In this document: piece by piece, positions 34,024-42,010 of the stretch | Numbering within the stretch: position 1 is the first letter of the stretch | Layout: each line of letters starts with the position of its first letter | Assembly (NCBI RefSeq): GCF_028291725.1 | Contig: NZ_JAQGNT010000009.1 | Coordinates: forward strand, 62,001-126,000 | Direction: 5' to 3' | Origin: Hydrocarboniphaga sp. | GTDB lineage: Bacteria > Pseudomonadota > Gammaproteobacteria > Nevskiales > Nevskiaceae | DNA length: 64,000 bases | Translations under genes and position numbers: made by a program | Notes under the pieces: model-generated | What the model was told of the DNA's origin: nothing | The model's database searches: none | What the model saw: only the letters and a program-made list of their open reading frames with translations

Positions 34024-34674
34024 ATGGCGTTCGACTCAGGCGCAAAGCATCACGGAACCCGGGTAGATCGCGAGGACGGCTTCACGCTGATCGAGATCAT
34101 GGTGGTGATGGTGATCGTCGGCATCCTGGCGAGCTTCGTCAGCCTGTCGATCGGCAATCGCACGAATGATGACCGGCTGCAGGCCGAGTCCAAGCGCCTG
34201 CAGCAGCTGATCCTGTTCGCGGCCGAGCAGGCGCAGATCCAGGGTGTCGAAATCGGCCTGCGCACGACCACCGAGGGCTTCGAGTTCCTGAGCATGGACA
34301 ACCGCGGCCTGTGGCAGCCGGTCGATGAAGGCACGCTGCGCCCGCGCGAGATCGCGGCGCCGTTCTACCTGGAGCTGACCGTCGAGGGCCAGAAAGTCAA
34401 GCCGGTCGAGGTCAATCACGCCGAAGAGCGTCGCCAGAAAGAGGCTGACGACAAGAAGGACGACGAGAAGAAGGACCCGGGCGCCGACAGCGAACTGCAC
34501 CTGGACAACGACAAGCCCAAGAATCGCCCGCAGCCGCAGATCTTCCTGCTGTCGAGCGGCGATGCCAGCGCCTTTCAGCTGGACCTGAAGCTGAAGAACT
34601 ATGCGAGCTACTATCGGCTCGACTGCGACGTTCTGAGCCGCTGCACCTTGCAACGCCAGCAGGCGAGCAAGTGA
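34024..34674 (+). CDS. gspH: T2SS minor pseudopilin GspH
   Basis: About 216 residues from ATG 34024, with a 19-residue leader ending EDG^FTLIEIMVVMVIV; earlier in-frame ATGs at 33931 and 33979 are possible. The C-terminal half matches GspH. A strongly charged Lys/Asp/Glu insertion (about residues 135-170, with EERRQKEADDKK and DDEKKDPGADSE) is unusual for the family. Tip-complex pseudopilin. Its TGA overlaps the GTG start of gspI. Confidence 0.85.
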   Translation: MAFDSGAKHHGTRVDREDGFTLIEIMVVMVIVGILASFVSLSIGNRTNDDRLQAESKRLQQLILFAAEQAQIQGVEIGLRTTTEGFEFLSMDNRGLWQPVDEGTLRPREIAAPFYLELTVEGQKVKPVEVNHAEERRQKEADDKKDDEKKDPGADSELHLDNDKPKNRPQPQIFLLSSGDASAFQLDLKLKNYASYYRLDCDVLSRCTLQRQQASK

Positions 34675-35066
34675 GCCGGCGCCCGGCGATGCGGGCACGC
34701 GGCTTCACCCTGGTCGAAGTGCTCGTCGCGGTCGCCGTGCTGGCGATGGCGCTGGGCGCGGTGATCTCGGGCATGGCGCGCTTCACCAGCAACGCCGCCT
34801 ACCTGCGACAGAAGACCATCGCGATCTGGGTGGCGCACAACCGCCTGACCGAAATCGCGCTGCAGCCGACCTGGCCTGACATCGGCAAGACCAACGGCGA
34901 AGCCGAGATGGCCGGCGTCAAATGGCGCTGGAAAGCCGAGGTCAAGAAGACCGACGACGACAATCTGCGCCGCGTCGATCTGGACGTGATGGCACCCGAC
35001 GACCATCGTGGCAACAGCAAAAACAACGGCGCGCTGGCGTCGGTGTCGAGCTTCGTCGGCAAATGA
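34671..35066 (+). CDS. gspI: T2SS minor pseudopilin GspI
   Basis: 131 residues from a GTG overlapping the gspH stop (GTGA); an ATG at 34689 is the alternative. Leader to RARG^FTLVEVLVAVAVLAMAL, then WVAHNRLTEI and the WRWKAEVKKTDD core typical of GspI. Forms the pseudopilus tip with GspJ and GspK. Confidence 0.92.
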   Translation: MSRRPAMRARGFTLVEVLVAVAVLAMALGAVISGMARFTSNAAYLRQKTIAIWVAHNRLTEIALQPTWPDIGKTNGEAEMAGVKWRWKAEVKKTDDDNLRRVDLDVMAPDDHRGNSKNNGALASVSSFVGK

Positions 35067-35116
35067 TCGGCAGATGAATAGGCTTACGCCCAATACCGTT
35101 CAGTTAACGCGGAGTT

Positions 35117-35182
35117 GTAGGGCGGGAGCATCCCGCCTTTCGCGACGGGGCGGCGGGATACGCTGCGCTCCTCCCGCCCTAC
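35117..35182. repeat. REP/BIME-like inverted repeat, family III
   Basis: 66 bp starting GTAGGGCGGGAGCATCCCGCC and ending with CTCCTCCCGCCCTAC. It lies between gspI and the likely gspJ start. It contains no stop in the gspJ frame, so an upstream ATG at 35074 could read through it. Confidence 0.85.
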
Positions 35183-35190
35183 GCGACAAA

Positions 35191-35964
35191 GTGAACCGTG
35201 TTGGGGTCACGCCGCCACGCCGGCATCAGGGCTTCACGCTGATCGAAATCATCCTGGTGGTGCTGATCTTCGGCATCATGTCGGCAATGGCCTACGGCGG
35301 CCTCAACAGCGTGCTGAAAACCCGCACCGCGGTCGAAGCCTCGATCGAGCGCACCGCCGACCTGCAGCGCGCCTACATGCGCATGCGCAACGATTTCCAG
35401 AACCTGGCGCTGCGTCCGATCCGCGACAACTTCGGCGACCCGCAGCCCGCGCTGCTCGGCTCGCGCGACAACATCGTGGAGTTCACCCGCGGCGGCTGGC
35501 GCAACCCGCTGTACCTGCCGCGCAGCAGTTTCGAGCGCGTGGTCTACCGGCTCACCGACCACAAGCTGGAACGCGCCAGCTACCGCGTGCTGGACCGTGC
35601 ACAGGACTCGCAGCCGGCGCGCGTCACGCTGCTCGACCGCGTCGACGATTTCAAATTGCGCTACATGGACGAGCAGCGCGAATGGGTCACCGAATGGGCC
35701 GCGACGGCGAGCCGGAATCAGCCGCAGACCACGCAGGGCAGCACCGAAAAGCCGCCGCTGGCGATCGAGCTGACCCTGGTGACCAAGGACATGGGCGAGC
35801 TGCGCTTCGTGTTCAAGCCGGGTTCGGAGCCCACGCCCGCGGGCGCAAATGTGCCGCCGCCAACCACAGGCTCCAGCACGGGAATCGGCTCGGGCTCGAA
35901 CGACGACGACTCGGACAAGGACACGCCCGGGACCCAGACTCCGACCAATCCCGATGATGAATAA
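35191..35964 (+). CDS. gspJ: T2SS minor pseudopilin GspJ
   Basis: 257 residues from a GTG at 35191 with a 14-residue leader ending RRHQG^FTLIEIILVVLIFG. An ATG at 35074 in the same frame reads through the REP element; the bases after that ATG resemble those after the GTG, as if the repeat split the original start region. GspJ core: FGDPQPALLGSRDNIVEFTRGGW and a YLPRSSFERVVYRL segment. A Gly/Ser/Asp-rich low-complexity tail (about 45 residues) is appended. Ends inside the start of gspK. Confidence 0.9.
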   Translation: MNRVGVTPPRRHQGFTLIEIILVVLIFGIMSAMAYGGLNSVLKTRTAVEASIERTADLQRAYMRMRNDFQNLALRPIRDNFGDPQPALLGSRDNIVEFTRGGWRNPLYLPRSSFERVVYRLTDHKLERASYRVLDRAQDSQPARVTLLDRVDDFKLRYMDEQREWVTEWAATASRNQPQTTQGSTEKPPLAIELTLVTKDMGELRFVFKPGSEPTPAGANVPPPTTGSSTGIGSGSNDDDSDKDTPGTQTPTNPDDE

Positions 35965-36931
35965 GCCGCCGAGGACGGCGCTGCCGCGGCGCCAGCGCGG
36001 CATCGCGCTGATCACCGCGATCCTGGTGGTGTCGATCGCGGTGATCGCCGCGACCGCGGTACTGTCGGCCGGGAGCCTCGCGATCCAGCGCACCGCGACG
36101 CTGCAGGAAACCGAGAAAGCCTGGTGGTATGCGATCGGCGTCGAGGCCTGGGTCAAGACCATCCTCCAGCGCGATGCCAAGGAGAACAAGTACGACGGCC
36201 TCAGCGACATCTGGGCACAGCCGGTGGATGCGCTGCCGGTCGAGCAGGGCGTTCTGGCCGGCCGCATCATCGACGAGCAGGGCCGCTTCAATCTGAATAA
36301 TTTCGGCGTCACCGACCCTATCGTGCGAAAGGAATGGCAGGACATTTTCACGCGCCTGTTCGAGCAGCTGAAGCTCGATCCGGCCCTGGCGCTGCCGCTG
36401 TCGGAGGCGATCACCGACTGGGTCGACGCGGACCAGAATCCGACGCCGTACGACGGCGCCGAGGACAATGAATATCTGGCGCTGCGGCCGCCCGCCGTGC
36501 CGTATCGAACGGCCAACCGCCTGATGCAGAGCGTCACCGAGCTGATGGCGGTCAAGGGCATCAACAAGGACATCTATGCGGCGCTGCTGCCGTACATCAG
36601 CGCCTTGCCGCGAACCGACGTGCCGATCAACATCAACACCGCGCCCGAGGCGCTGGTGCTCGCGCTGGAAGTCAAAACCAGCTCCGACACCCAAAGCTTC
36701 CTCAAGGAGCGCCTCCAGAAGCCGCTGGAGACGCCGGGCGAAATGCAGACCAAGGGCCTGTTCACCGGACCGGGCGACGCCAAGCCAGCTCGATTGAGCG
36801 TCAGCAGCTCGTACTTCCAGCTACGCGCCGACGCGTCCATCGGCAGCTCGCATGTGGCAATATATTGCCTGTTTTACCGCCCCTCGCAGGGCGATCCCGT
36901 GGTACTGGCCCGCAGTACCGACAGCGAATAA
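35954..36931 (+). CDS. gspK: T2SS minor pseudopilin GspK
   Basis: 325 residues. ATG at 35954 or 35957, overlapping gspJ. Leader ends RQRG^IALITAILVVSIAV; as in other GspK proteins the Glu5 of pseudopilins is absent, consistent with tip location. SAM-like regions include RLMQSVTELMAVKGI and PININTAPEALVLAL. Caps the pseudopilus. Followed by gspL after a short gap. Confidence 0.93.
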   Translation: MMNKPPRTALPRRQRGIALITAILVVSIAVIAATAVLSAGSLAIQRTATLQETEKAWWYAIGVEAWVKTILQRDAKENKYDGLSDIWAQPVDALPVEQGVLAGRIIDEQGRFNLNNFGVTDPIVRKEWQDIFTRLFEQLKLDPALALPLSEAITDWVDADQNPTPYDGAEDNEYLALRPPAVPYRTANRLMQSVTELMAVKGINKDIYAALLPYISALPRTDVPININTAPEALVLALEVKTSSDTQSFLKERLQKPLETPGEMQTKGLFTGPGDAKPARLSVSSSYFQLRADASIGSSHVAIYCLFYRPSQGDPVVLARSTDSE

Positions 36932-36950
36932 CCCACTCGAAATCGATCGC

Positions 36951-38174
36951 TTGCGCGAAATCTTCTACATTCGCCTGCCCTCGGGCGTGCCCGCTGATGC
37001 CATTGGCGAGGCGCTCGTCGGCTATGGCATTGCGCCGGGCGATCACACCGGCGCGGTGGGCATTCAGCACGCGCCGCTGAGCCAGGCGCTGGACCGCGTC
37101 GGCGGCCGCCGCATCGCGGTGATCGTGCCGGGCTCCGACGTGCGCCTGGCCTCGGTCACGGTGCCGGCACGCCAGCCCGCCAAGGTGCTCGCCGCCGCGC
37201 CCTACCAGCTCGAAGACCAACTCGCCGACGATGTCGACACACTGCACTTCGCGCTCGGCACGCGCCAGGCCGACGGCAGCTGGCCGGTCGCGGTCGTGAG
37301 CCGCGCCTTGATGGCAGCCTGGATGGCGCCATTCCGCGAACGCGGCCTGAACCCCGAGGGCCTGTACCCGGAATCACTGGCGCTGCCCTGGGACTCCGAG
37401 GCGGCGCGCTGGAGCGCGCTGATCGAGGCTGGCCAGGTGATCGTGCGCAGTGGCCCCTACTCCGGCTTCTGCTGCGCGCCGGAAGATCTGGTGACCTATC
37501 TCCAGCTGGCCGACCCGGAAAAAACCCGTGCGCTGCGCCTGCTGATCCTGGCCAACGCCGGGCTCGATTACAGCCGCATCGAATGGCCGCTCGAGCTGCT
37601 GCCCGGCTATGGCAGCGCACTGGAGGCGTACAGCCGGCACCTGCAGCCGGCGCTGAGCATCAACCTGCTGCAGGGCAGCTATTCGCTGAGCCAGGACTAC
37701 GAGCGCCACTGGAAGCCCTGGCGTGCCGCCGCAGCGCTCGCCGGCATCTGCCTGCTGCTGGGCGCAGCGATCTATGGCGTACAGACCTCACAGCTGTCGC
37801 GCGAAATCGCCGCGCAGGACCAGGCCAACATCGGCCGCTTCCAGGAACTATTCCCGGCCGAGACCCGGATCGTCGACCTGAGTGCGCAGGTCGATCAGCA
37901 GATCCGCGCGCTGAAAGGCAGCGGCAAGACCGGCGGCGTTTTCATGCTGATGGAAACCCTGTCGCAGGCGCTCGGCGCCAATCAGGGGCTCAAGCTGCAG
38001 AGCCTGCAATATCGCGAAGGGGCACTGTACCTGGCGATGCGCGCAACCGATCTGCAGGTCGTCGAACGCCTGCGTGAATGGTTCTCGTCGCAGCGCGCGA
38101 CCGCGCTCGAAGTGCAGTCCGCCGACGCCAGCAGCGAAGGCGTGCAAGTGCGCCTGAAACTGAGCCCCGCCTGA
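36951..38174 (+). CDS. gspL: T2SS inner-membrane protein GspL
   Basis: About 407 residues; the start is uncertain. A TTG at 36951 (REIFYIRLPSG) gives the usual GspL opening and little overlap with gspK; an ATG at 36852 would overlap gspK by 80 bases. An actin-like cytoplasmic domain comes first, then one membrane helix around WRAAAALAGICLLLGAAIYG, then a periplasmic ferredoxin-like domain. Links the GspE ATPase to the platform. The TGA overlaps the gspM ATG. Confidence 0.88.
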   Translation: MREIFYIRLPSGVPADAIGEALVGYGIAPGDHTGAVGIQHAPLSQALDRVGGRRIAVIVPGSDVRLASVTVPARQPAKVLAAAPYQLEDQLADDVDTLHFALGTRQADGSWPVAVVSRALMAAWMAPFRERGLNPEGLYPESLALPWDSEAARWSALIEAGQVIVRSGPYSGFCCAPEDLVTYLQLADPEKTRALRLLILANAGLDYSRIEWPLELLPGYGSALEAYSRHLQPALSINLLQGSYSLSQDYERHWKPWRAAAALAGICLLLGAAIYGVQTSQLSREIAAQDQANIGRFQELFPAETRIVDLSAQVDQQIRALKGSGKTGGVFMLMETLSQALGANQGLKLQSLQYREGALYLAMRATDLQVVERLREWFSSQRATALEVQSADASSEGVQVRLKLSPA

Positions 38175-38695
38175 TGGCCAACGCCGCAATCCAGAAAGTC
38201 ATCGACGAGGCGCGCAGCCGCTACATCAAGCTGGCGCCGCGTGAACGAGTGATCGTGGTGGTCGGCAGCATCGTCGTGCTGCTGACGGCGCTGTATCTGG
38301 GCGTGATCGAGCCGGTCGCGAACGCTCACGGCAGCCGCGTCGCGGCGCTGGCCTCGTCACGCGCGCTTGCCGCGCAGCTCGAGACCGCGGCGGCGGCCGT
38401 TGCCGCCGCCGGCCCGAAAAGCGGCGCCGCCCAGGTCGGACGCGGCATGTCGCTGCTGGCGGCGATCGACCAGTCGACGCGCAACGGCACGCTGGCCAAG
38501 CCGCCGGCGAGCCTGCAGCCCGAAGGTGATCACGAGGTGAAAGTGCGTTTCGAAGAAGTGCCTTTCGACAGCCTGGTGCGCTGGCTGGCCGAGCTGCAAG
38601 CCAAGTACGGCGTCAGCGTGCAGGCGCTCGATGTTGAAGCACAGTCCGGCACCGGCCTGGTCAACGTCCGCATGTCATTGACGCGCGCCAGCTGA
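38174..38695 (+). CDS. gspM: T2SS inner-membrane protein GspM
   Basis: 173 residues from the ATG that shares a base with the gspL stop. A short cytoplasmic helix, one membrane helix (VIVVVGSIVVLLTALYLGV), then a periplasmic ferredoxin-like domain ending NVRMSLTRAS. Pairs with GspL. Confidence 0.9.
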   Translation: MANAAIQKVIDEARSRYIKLAPRERVIVVVGSIVVLLTALYLGVIEPVANAHGSRVAALASSRALAAQLETAAAAVAAAGPKSGAAQVGRGMSLLAAIDQSTRNGTLAKPPASLQPEGDHEVKVRFEEVPFDSLVRWLAELQAKYGVSVQALDVEAQSGTGLVNVRMSLTRAS

Positions 38696-38700
38696 TCCGC

Positions 38701-39498
38701 ATGAAAACTTCTTGGCTGATCCTGCTGTGCCTGCTGGTGTTCTTCTACACGCTGATCACGCGCGCGCCGCTGGCCGTGATCTACGGCCATTTCAAGCCAG
38801 CGGAGCACGATATCGAATTGGTCGGCATCGAAGGCTCGCTGCGTGAGGGCGGAGCCTCAGGGCTGGTCGTGCACAACCAGACCGCGGTGCGCGATCTGCA
38901 CTGGACCCTGCAGCCCTGGCTGCTGCTGCTGGGCCGCGCCGGCTTTCAGCTTGCCGGCACCGGTGATGGCGTGGTGCTGGACGGCCGGGTTGCGCAGACC
39001 CTGTTCGGCACTACGCTGATCGACGACTTTCGCGCCAGTGGATCGGTGAAGCCGCTGCTGGCCGCCTTCAAGATGTTCCTGCCGATCGACGGCATGCTCG
39101 GCCTGCAGGCTGAGAAGCTTGTCTTGAAGCACGGCCTGCCGACCACCGCGCAAGGCCACATCGAACTCAATGGCCTGTCGTGGAAGCTCGGCCGCGAGCC
39201 GATGTCGCTCGGCGATTTCGTCGCCGATGTCGCACCCTCGGACCAGGGTCTCGCCGCGCTCGTCAAAACCCTGCGCGGCCCGCTCGACGTCAGCGGCGAT
39301 GCGCAGCTGCTCGCCGACAGCAGCTACGAAATGCATCTGCAGATCAAGGCCAAGGCCGATGCGCCGCCGCCGCTGGTCAACATGCTCGCCGGCCTCGGCG
39401 CGCCCGACAACCAGGGCTATTACCACATCCGCCGCAAGGGCCAGCTCGCCTCGCCCGCGGCGCCAGTCGTACAGGCCGTCGAAGGAGCGTCGGAGTAA
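38701..39498 (+). CDS. gspN: T2SS protein GspN
   Basis: 265 residues. N-terminal membrane anchor (SWLILLCLLVFFYTLITR) followed by a periplasmic beta-rich domain with LHWTLQPWLLL and LNGLSWKLGREP, matching GspN, a non-essential component in many systems. Stop overlaps the following Nudix gene (TAATG), so the operon continues. Confidence 0.88.
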   Translation: MKTSWLILLCLLVFFYTLITRAPLAVIYGHFKPAEHDIELVGIEGSLREGGASGLVVHNQTAVRDLHWTLQPWLLLLGRAGFQLAGTGDGVVLDGRVAQTLFGTTLIDDFRASGSVKPLLAAFKMFLPIDGMLGLQAEKLVLKHGLPTTAQGHIELNGLSWKLGREPMSLGDFVADVAPSDQGLAALVKTLRGPLDVSGDAQLLADSSYEMHLQIKAKADAPPPLVNMLAGLGAPDNQGYYHIRRKGQLASPAAPVVQAVEGASE

Positions 39499-39968
39499 TG
39501 CCGGCGACGAACAAGGACTGGGTGCCGCATATCGTCGTCGCGACGATCGTCGAGCGCGAAGGCCGCTTCCTGCTGATCGAAGAACGCATCAATGGCACGC
39601 TGGTGCTGAATCAGCCGGCCGGCCATTGGGAACCGGGCGAGACGCTGATCGAAGCGGCGCGTCGCGAAACGCTGGAAGAAGCCGGCTGGGACGTGGAGCC
39701 GACCCAGCTGCTCGGCATCTACGAATGGCAGCCCAGGGATCTGGCGTATCCGTTCGTGCGCTTTGCGTTTGCCGCAACCGCCTTGCGCCATCATCCGGAC
39801 CGCCCGCTCGACGCCGGCATCGAACGCACGGTGTGGATGACGCCGGATGAGATCCTGCAGGCCGAATCGCGCTGGCGCAGCCCCTCGGTACAAACCTGCA
39901 TCGCCGACTACCAGGCCGGCATCCGCTATCCGCTGGAAGCGATCCGGCACCTGACGCCGCCGCGCTGA
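39498..39968 (+). CDS. nudJ: Nudix phosphatase (NudJ)
   Basis: 156 residues. A complete Nudix box: G-HWEPG-E-TLIEAAR-RETLEEAGW. Position immediately before mnmA matches E. coli nudJ, which hydrolyses nucleoside tri/diphosphates and HMP-PP. Here it is translationally coupled to gspN and separated from mnmA by 10 bp. Confidence 0.88.
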   Translation: MPATNKDWVPHIVVATIVEREGRFLLIEERINGTLVLNQPAGHWEPGETLIEAARRETLEEAGWDVEPTQLLGIYEWQPRDLAYPFVRFAFAATALRHHPDRPLDAGIERTVWMTPDEILQAESRWRSPSVQTCIADYQAGIRYPLEAIRHLTPPR

Positions 39969-39978
39969 GACGATCGCG

Positions 39979-41067
39979 ATGAGTGGCAAGGGAGCACACG
40001 TCGTCGTCGGTTTGTCCGGCGGCGTCGACTCGGCCGTTTCTGCGTATCTGCTGAAGGAGGCGGGCTACCGCGTGTCCGGCCTGTTCATGGTCAACTGGAC
40101 CGAGGACGAACAGGGCTATTGCAGCTCGGCCGACGATTTCCAGGACGCGCGCGCGGTCTGCGAAGAACTCGATATCCCGCTGCACCGCGTCGATTTCTCG
40201 GCCGAATACCGCGAGCGCGTGTTCCGGCATTTTCTGGCCGACTACGCCGCCGGCAAGACGCCGAACCCGGATCTGCTGTGCAATCGCGAAGTGAAGTTTC
40301 AGCCGTTCCGCGAGCATGCATTGCGGCTTGGCGCGGATTTCGTCGCGACCGGCCATTACGCGCAGCTGTCGCATCAAGCCGATGGCCCGCACCTGCTGCG
40401 CTCGGTCACCGAGGACAAGGATCAGACTTATTTTCTGGCACTGGTCGCACGCGCGCAGTTCGAGCGCGTGCTGTTCCCGATCGGCGGGCTGACCAAGCCA
40501 CAGGTGCGTGAGATCGCCTCCGCAGCCGGGCTGCCGAATCATCGCAAGAAGGACTCGACCGGTATCTGCTTCATCGGCGAACGCGAATTCCGCAGCTTTC
40601 TGCAGAACTATCTGAAGCCCGATCCCGGCGCGATCCTTGACGATCGTGGCGCAAAGATCGGCGAGCACCAGGGCCTGATGTACTACACGCTGGGCCAGCG
40701 CCGCGGTCTGAACATCGGCGGCGTCCGCGGCGCGCGCGAAGCACCCTGGTATGTCGTCGGCAAGCGTCCCGCGGACAAGGCGCTGCTGGTCAGCCAGGAT
40801 CCGCAGCATCCCTTGCTGATGAGCCACAGCCTGATCACCGCGCCGTTCTGCTGGATTCGCCGCCCCGATCCCCTGCCCGCGCGGCTCCAGGCGCGCATTC
40901 GCCACCGCCAGCAACTGCAGAATTGCGTCGTGGAAGTGGCCGACGAGGGCCGCGTGCGTGTCCGCTTCGAACAGGCCCAGCGGGCCGTGTCGCCTGGCCA
41001 GTATTGCGTGCTCTACGACGGCGAGGAATGCCTTGGCGGCGGCGAAATCGAAGCTTCGCCGGGCTAA
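39979..41067 (+). CDS. mnmA: tRNA 2-thiouridylase
   Basis: 362 residues. PP-loop GLSGGVDSAVSAYLL (Ser-Gly-Gly-Val-Asp-Ser at 13-18), the catalytic Cys in NPDLLCNREVKF and the second in STGICFIGER. Adds the 2-thio group to the wobble uridine of Lys, Glu and Gln tRNAs, receiving sulfur from the Tus relay. Its TAA overlaps the stop of an opposing truncated gene. Confidence 0.96.
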   Translation: MSGKGAHVVVGLSGGVDSAVSAYLLKEAGYRVSGLFMVNWTEDEQGYCSSADDFQDARAVCEELDIPLHRVDFSAEYRERVFRHFLADYAAGKTPNPDLLCNREVKFQPFREHALRLGADFVATGHYAQLSHQADGPHLLRSVTEDKDQTYFLALVARAQFERVLFPIGGLTKPQVREIASAAGLPNHRKKDSTGICFIGEREFRSFLQNYLKPDPGAILDDRGAKIGEHQGLMYYTLGQRRGLNIGGVRGAREAPWYVVGKRPADKALLVSQDPQHPLLMSHSLITAPFCWIRRPDPLPARLQARIRHRQQLQNCVVEVADEGRVRVRFEQAQRAVSPGQYCVLYDGEECLGGGEIEASPG

Positions 41068-41306
41068 GCGGGCTGCTGCAATTGCTGGATTTCAAAGCGC
41101 TGATCCGGAAACGGAGCCCGCGACGACCGAACGCGTTGCTTGAAAGCTTCCAGGTCTAGTGTCTGTCCTTGCCAGGGGTCACCGGGATCGTGATGGATCG
41201 TGTAGCTCGCCGCGAGATACCGATCGGCCGCGTCGACCTTACCTTCACTCCAGATTTCGCGGAAAAACCGGATCAGCCGTTCTTTTTTTCGATTGCCGTC
41301 GGTCAT
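41064..41306 (-). pseudogene. Truncated SnoaL-like (ester cyclase) gene
   Basis: 80 codons from an ATG overlapping the DUF2239 stop (ATGA). The N-terminal half is a clear SnoaL-like fold (KKERLIRFFREIWSEGKVDAADRYL, then HHDPGDPWQG and FPDQRFEI), but it ends where the second half of the roughly 130-residue domain should begin, exactly at the mnmA 3' end. The stops of the two convergent genes overlap. Probably inactivated by a rearrangement that brought it next to mnmA; a working half-domain cannot be excluded. Confidence 0.6.
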
Positions 41307-41932
41307 GTCGCCGCCTCTACGTCGGTTGTGCCCTCGGTGAAAGCGAGCTTGGTTGCGTAATTGCGCAGGTCCCCGGGCCACGCAGAAACGCATTGATCGA
41401 ACCGGCCCCGATCGTCCGCGAACAGAGCGCGTGCCGCCTCCTCAAAGCCCGGCAGATCGCCGGCCCTCGCGGACATGAAGCGATAAGCCGCTTCCTGTCG
41501 CCCCCTGAGACGGTCGCGGCCGCTATTCGCGCGGCGCGCTTCTTCGACCAGCTTGCGCAACGCCACCGAAGCACCACCGGGCTGGGCGTTCAACCAGTCC
41601 CAGTGCCGGGGCAGCAGCGTCACTTCGCGCGCGATGACGCCGAGCTTCGGACGTCCGCGAGCGCGCGGTTCGCTTAAAGCCTGGCTCGTCGTCTGAACCA
41701 ATGATTCGACGCCGCAGCCAGCGAGACGCGCCAGAAACTCCTGCTCGATACCGCGACAGTCGATATCGATAACGGTGCCGGTTGCGTCGTCGTAAATCGA
41801 GACCGGGCTCGAGCTGCCGGGCTCAGTTGCGCGCTTCACCGACAGGGCGAGGTCTCGCAGAGGCCCGGCGGCAAGGCGCCGATGGCCATCGAATGCAGTA
41901 CAGGGTTTGTCGAGAATTTCGCTCACGATCAT
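41303..41932 (-). CDS. DUF2239 family protein
   Basis: 209 residues from the ATG at 41932 (CGGAG six bases upstream). Matches DUF2239: CTAFDGHRRLAAGPL near the N-terminus, SIYDDATGTVIDIDCRG, GRPKLGVIAREVTLLPRHWDWL and the repeated Ala/Arg-rich helical half. No biochemical function is known. Cytoplasmic. Coupled to the truncated SnoaL gene and preceded by two operator-like palindromes. Confidence 0.85.
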   Translation of the reverse strand: MIVSEILDKPCTAFDGHRRLAAGPLRDLALSVKRATEPGSSSPVSIYDDATGTVIDIDCRGIEQEFLARLAGCGVESLVQTTSQALSEPRARGRPKLGVIAREVTLLPRHWDWLNAQPGGASVALRKLVEEARRANSGRDRLRGRQEAAYRFMSARAGDLPGFEEAARALFADDRGRFDQCVSAWPGDLRNYATKLAFTEGTTDVEAAT

Positions 41933-41956
41933 TGGCTCCGGGATAAGAGTCAATTA

Positions 41957-41995
41957 TTACCCGGGTAAATTATGCCGTCAATATTACCGGGGTAA
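41957..41995 (-). promoter_or_regulatory. Paired operator-like palindromes upstream of DUF2239
   Basis: TTACCCGGGTAA (41957-41968) is a perfect 12-bp palindrome; TTACCGGGGTAA (41984-41995) is the same with one change. They are 27 bp apart start to start, with AT-rich flanks, 25 and 52 bp before the DUF2239 ATG. The spacing suits two dimers of one regulator. The regulator was not recognised and is not encoded next to it. Confidence 0.6.
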
Positions 41996-42010
41996 AATTA
42001 TCATGCGAGT

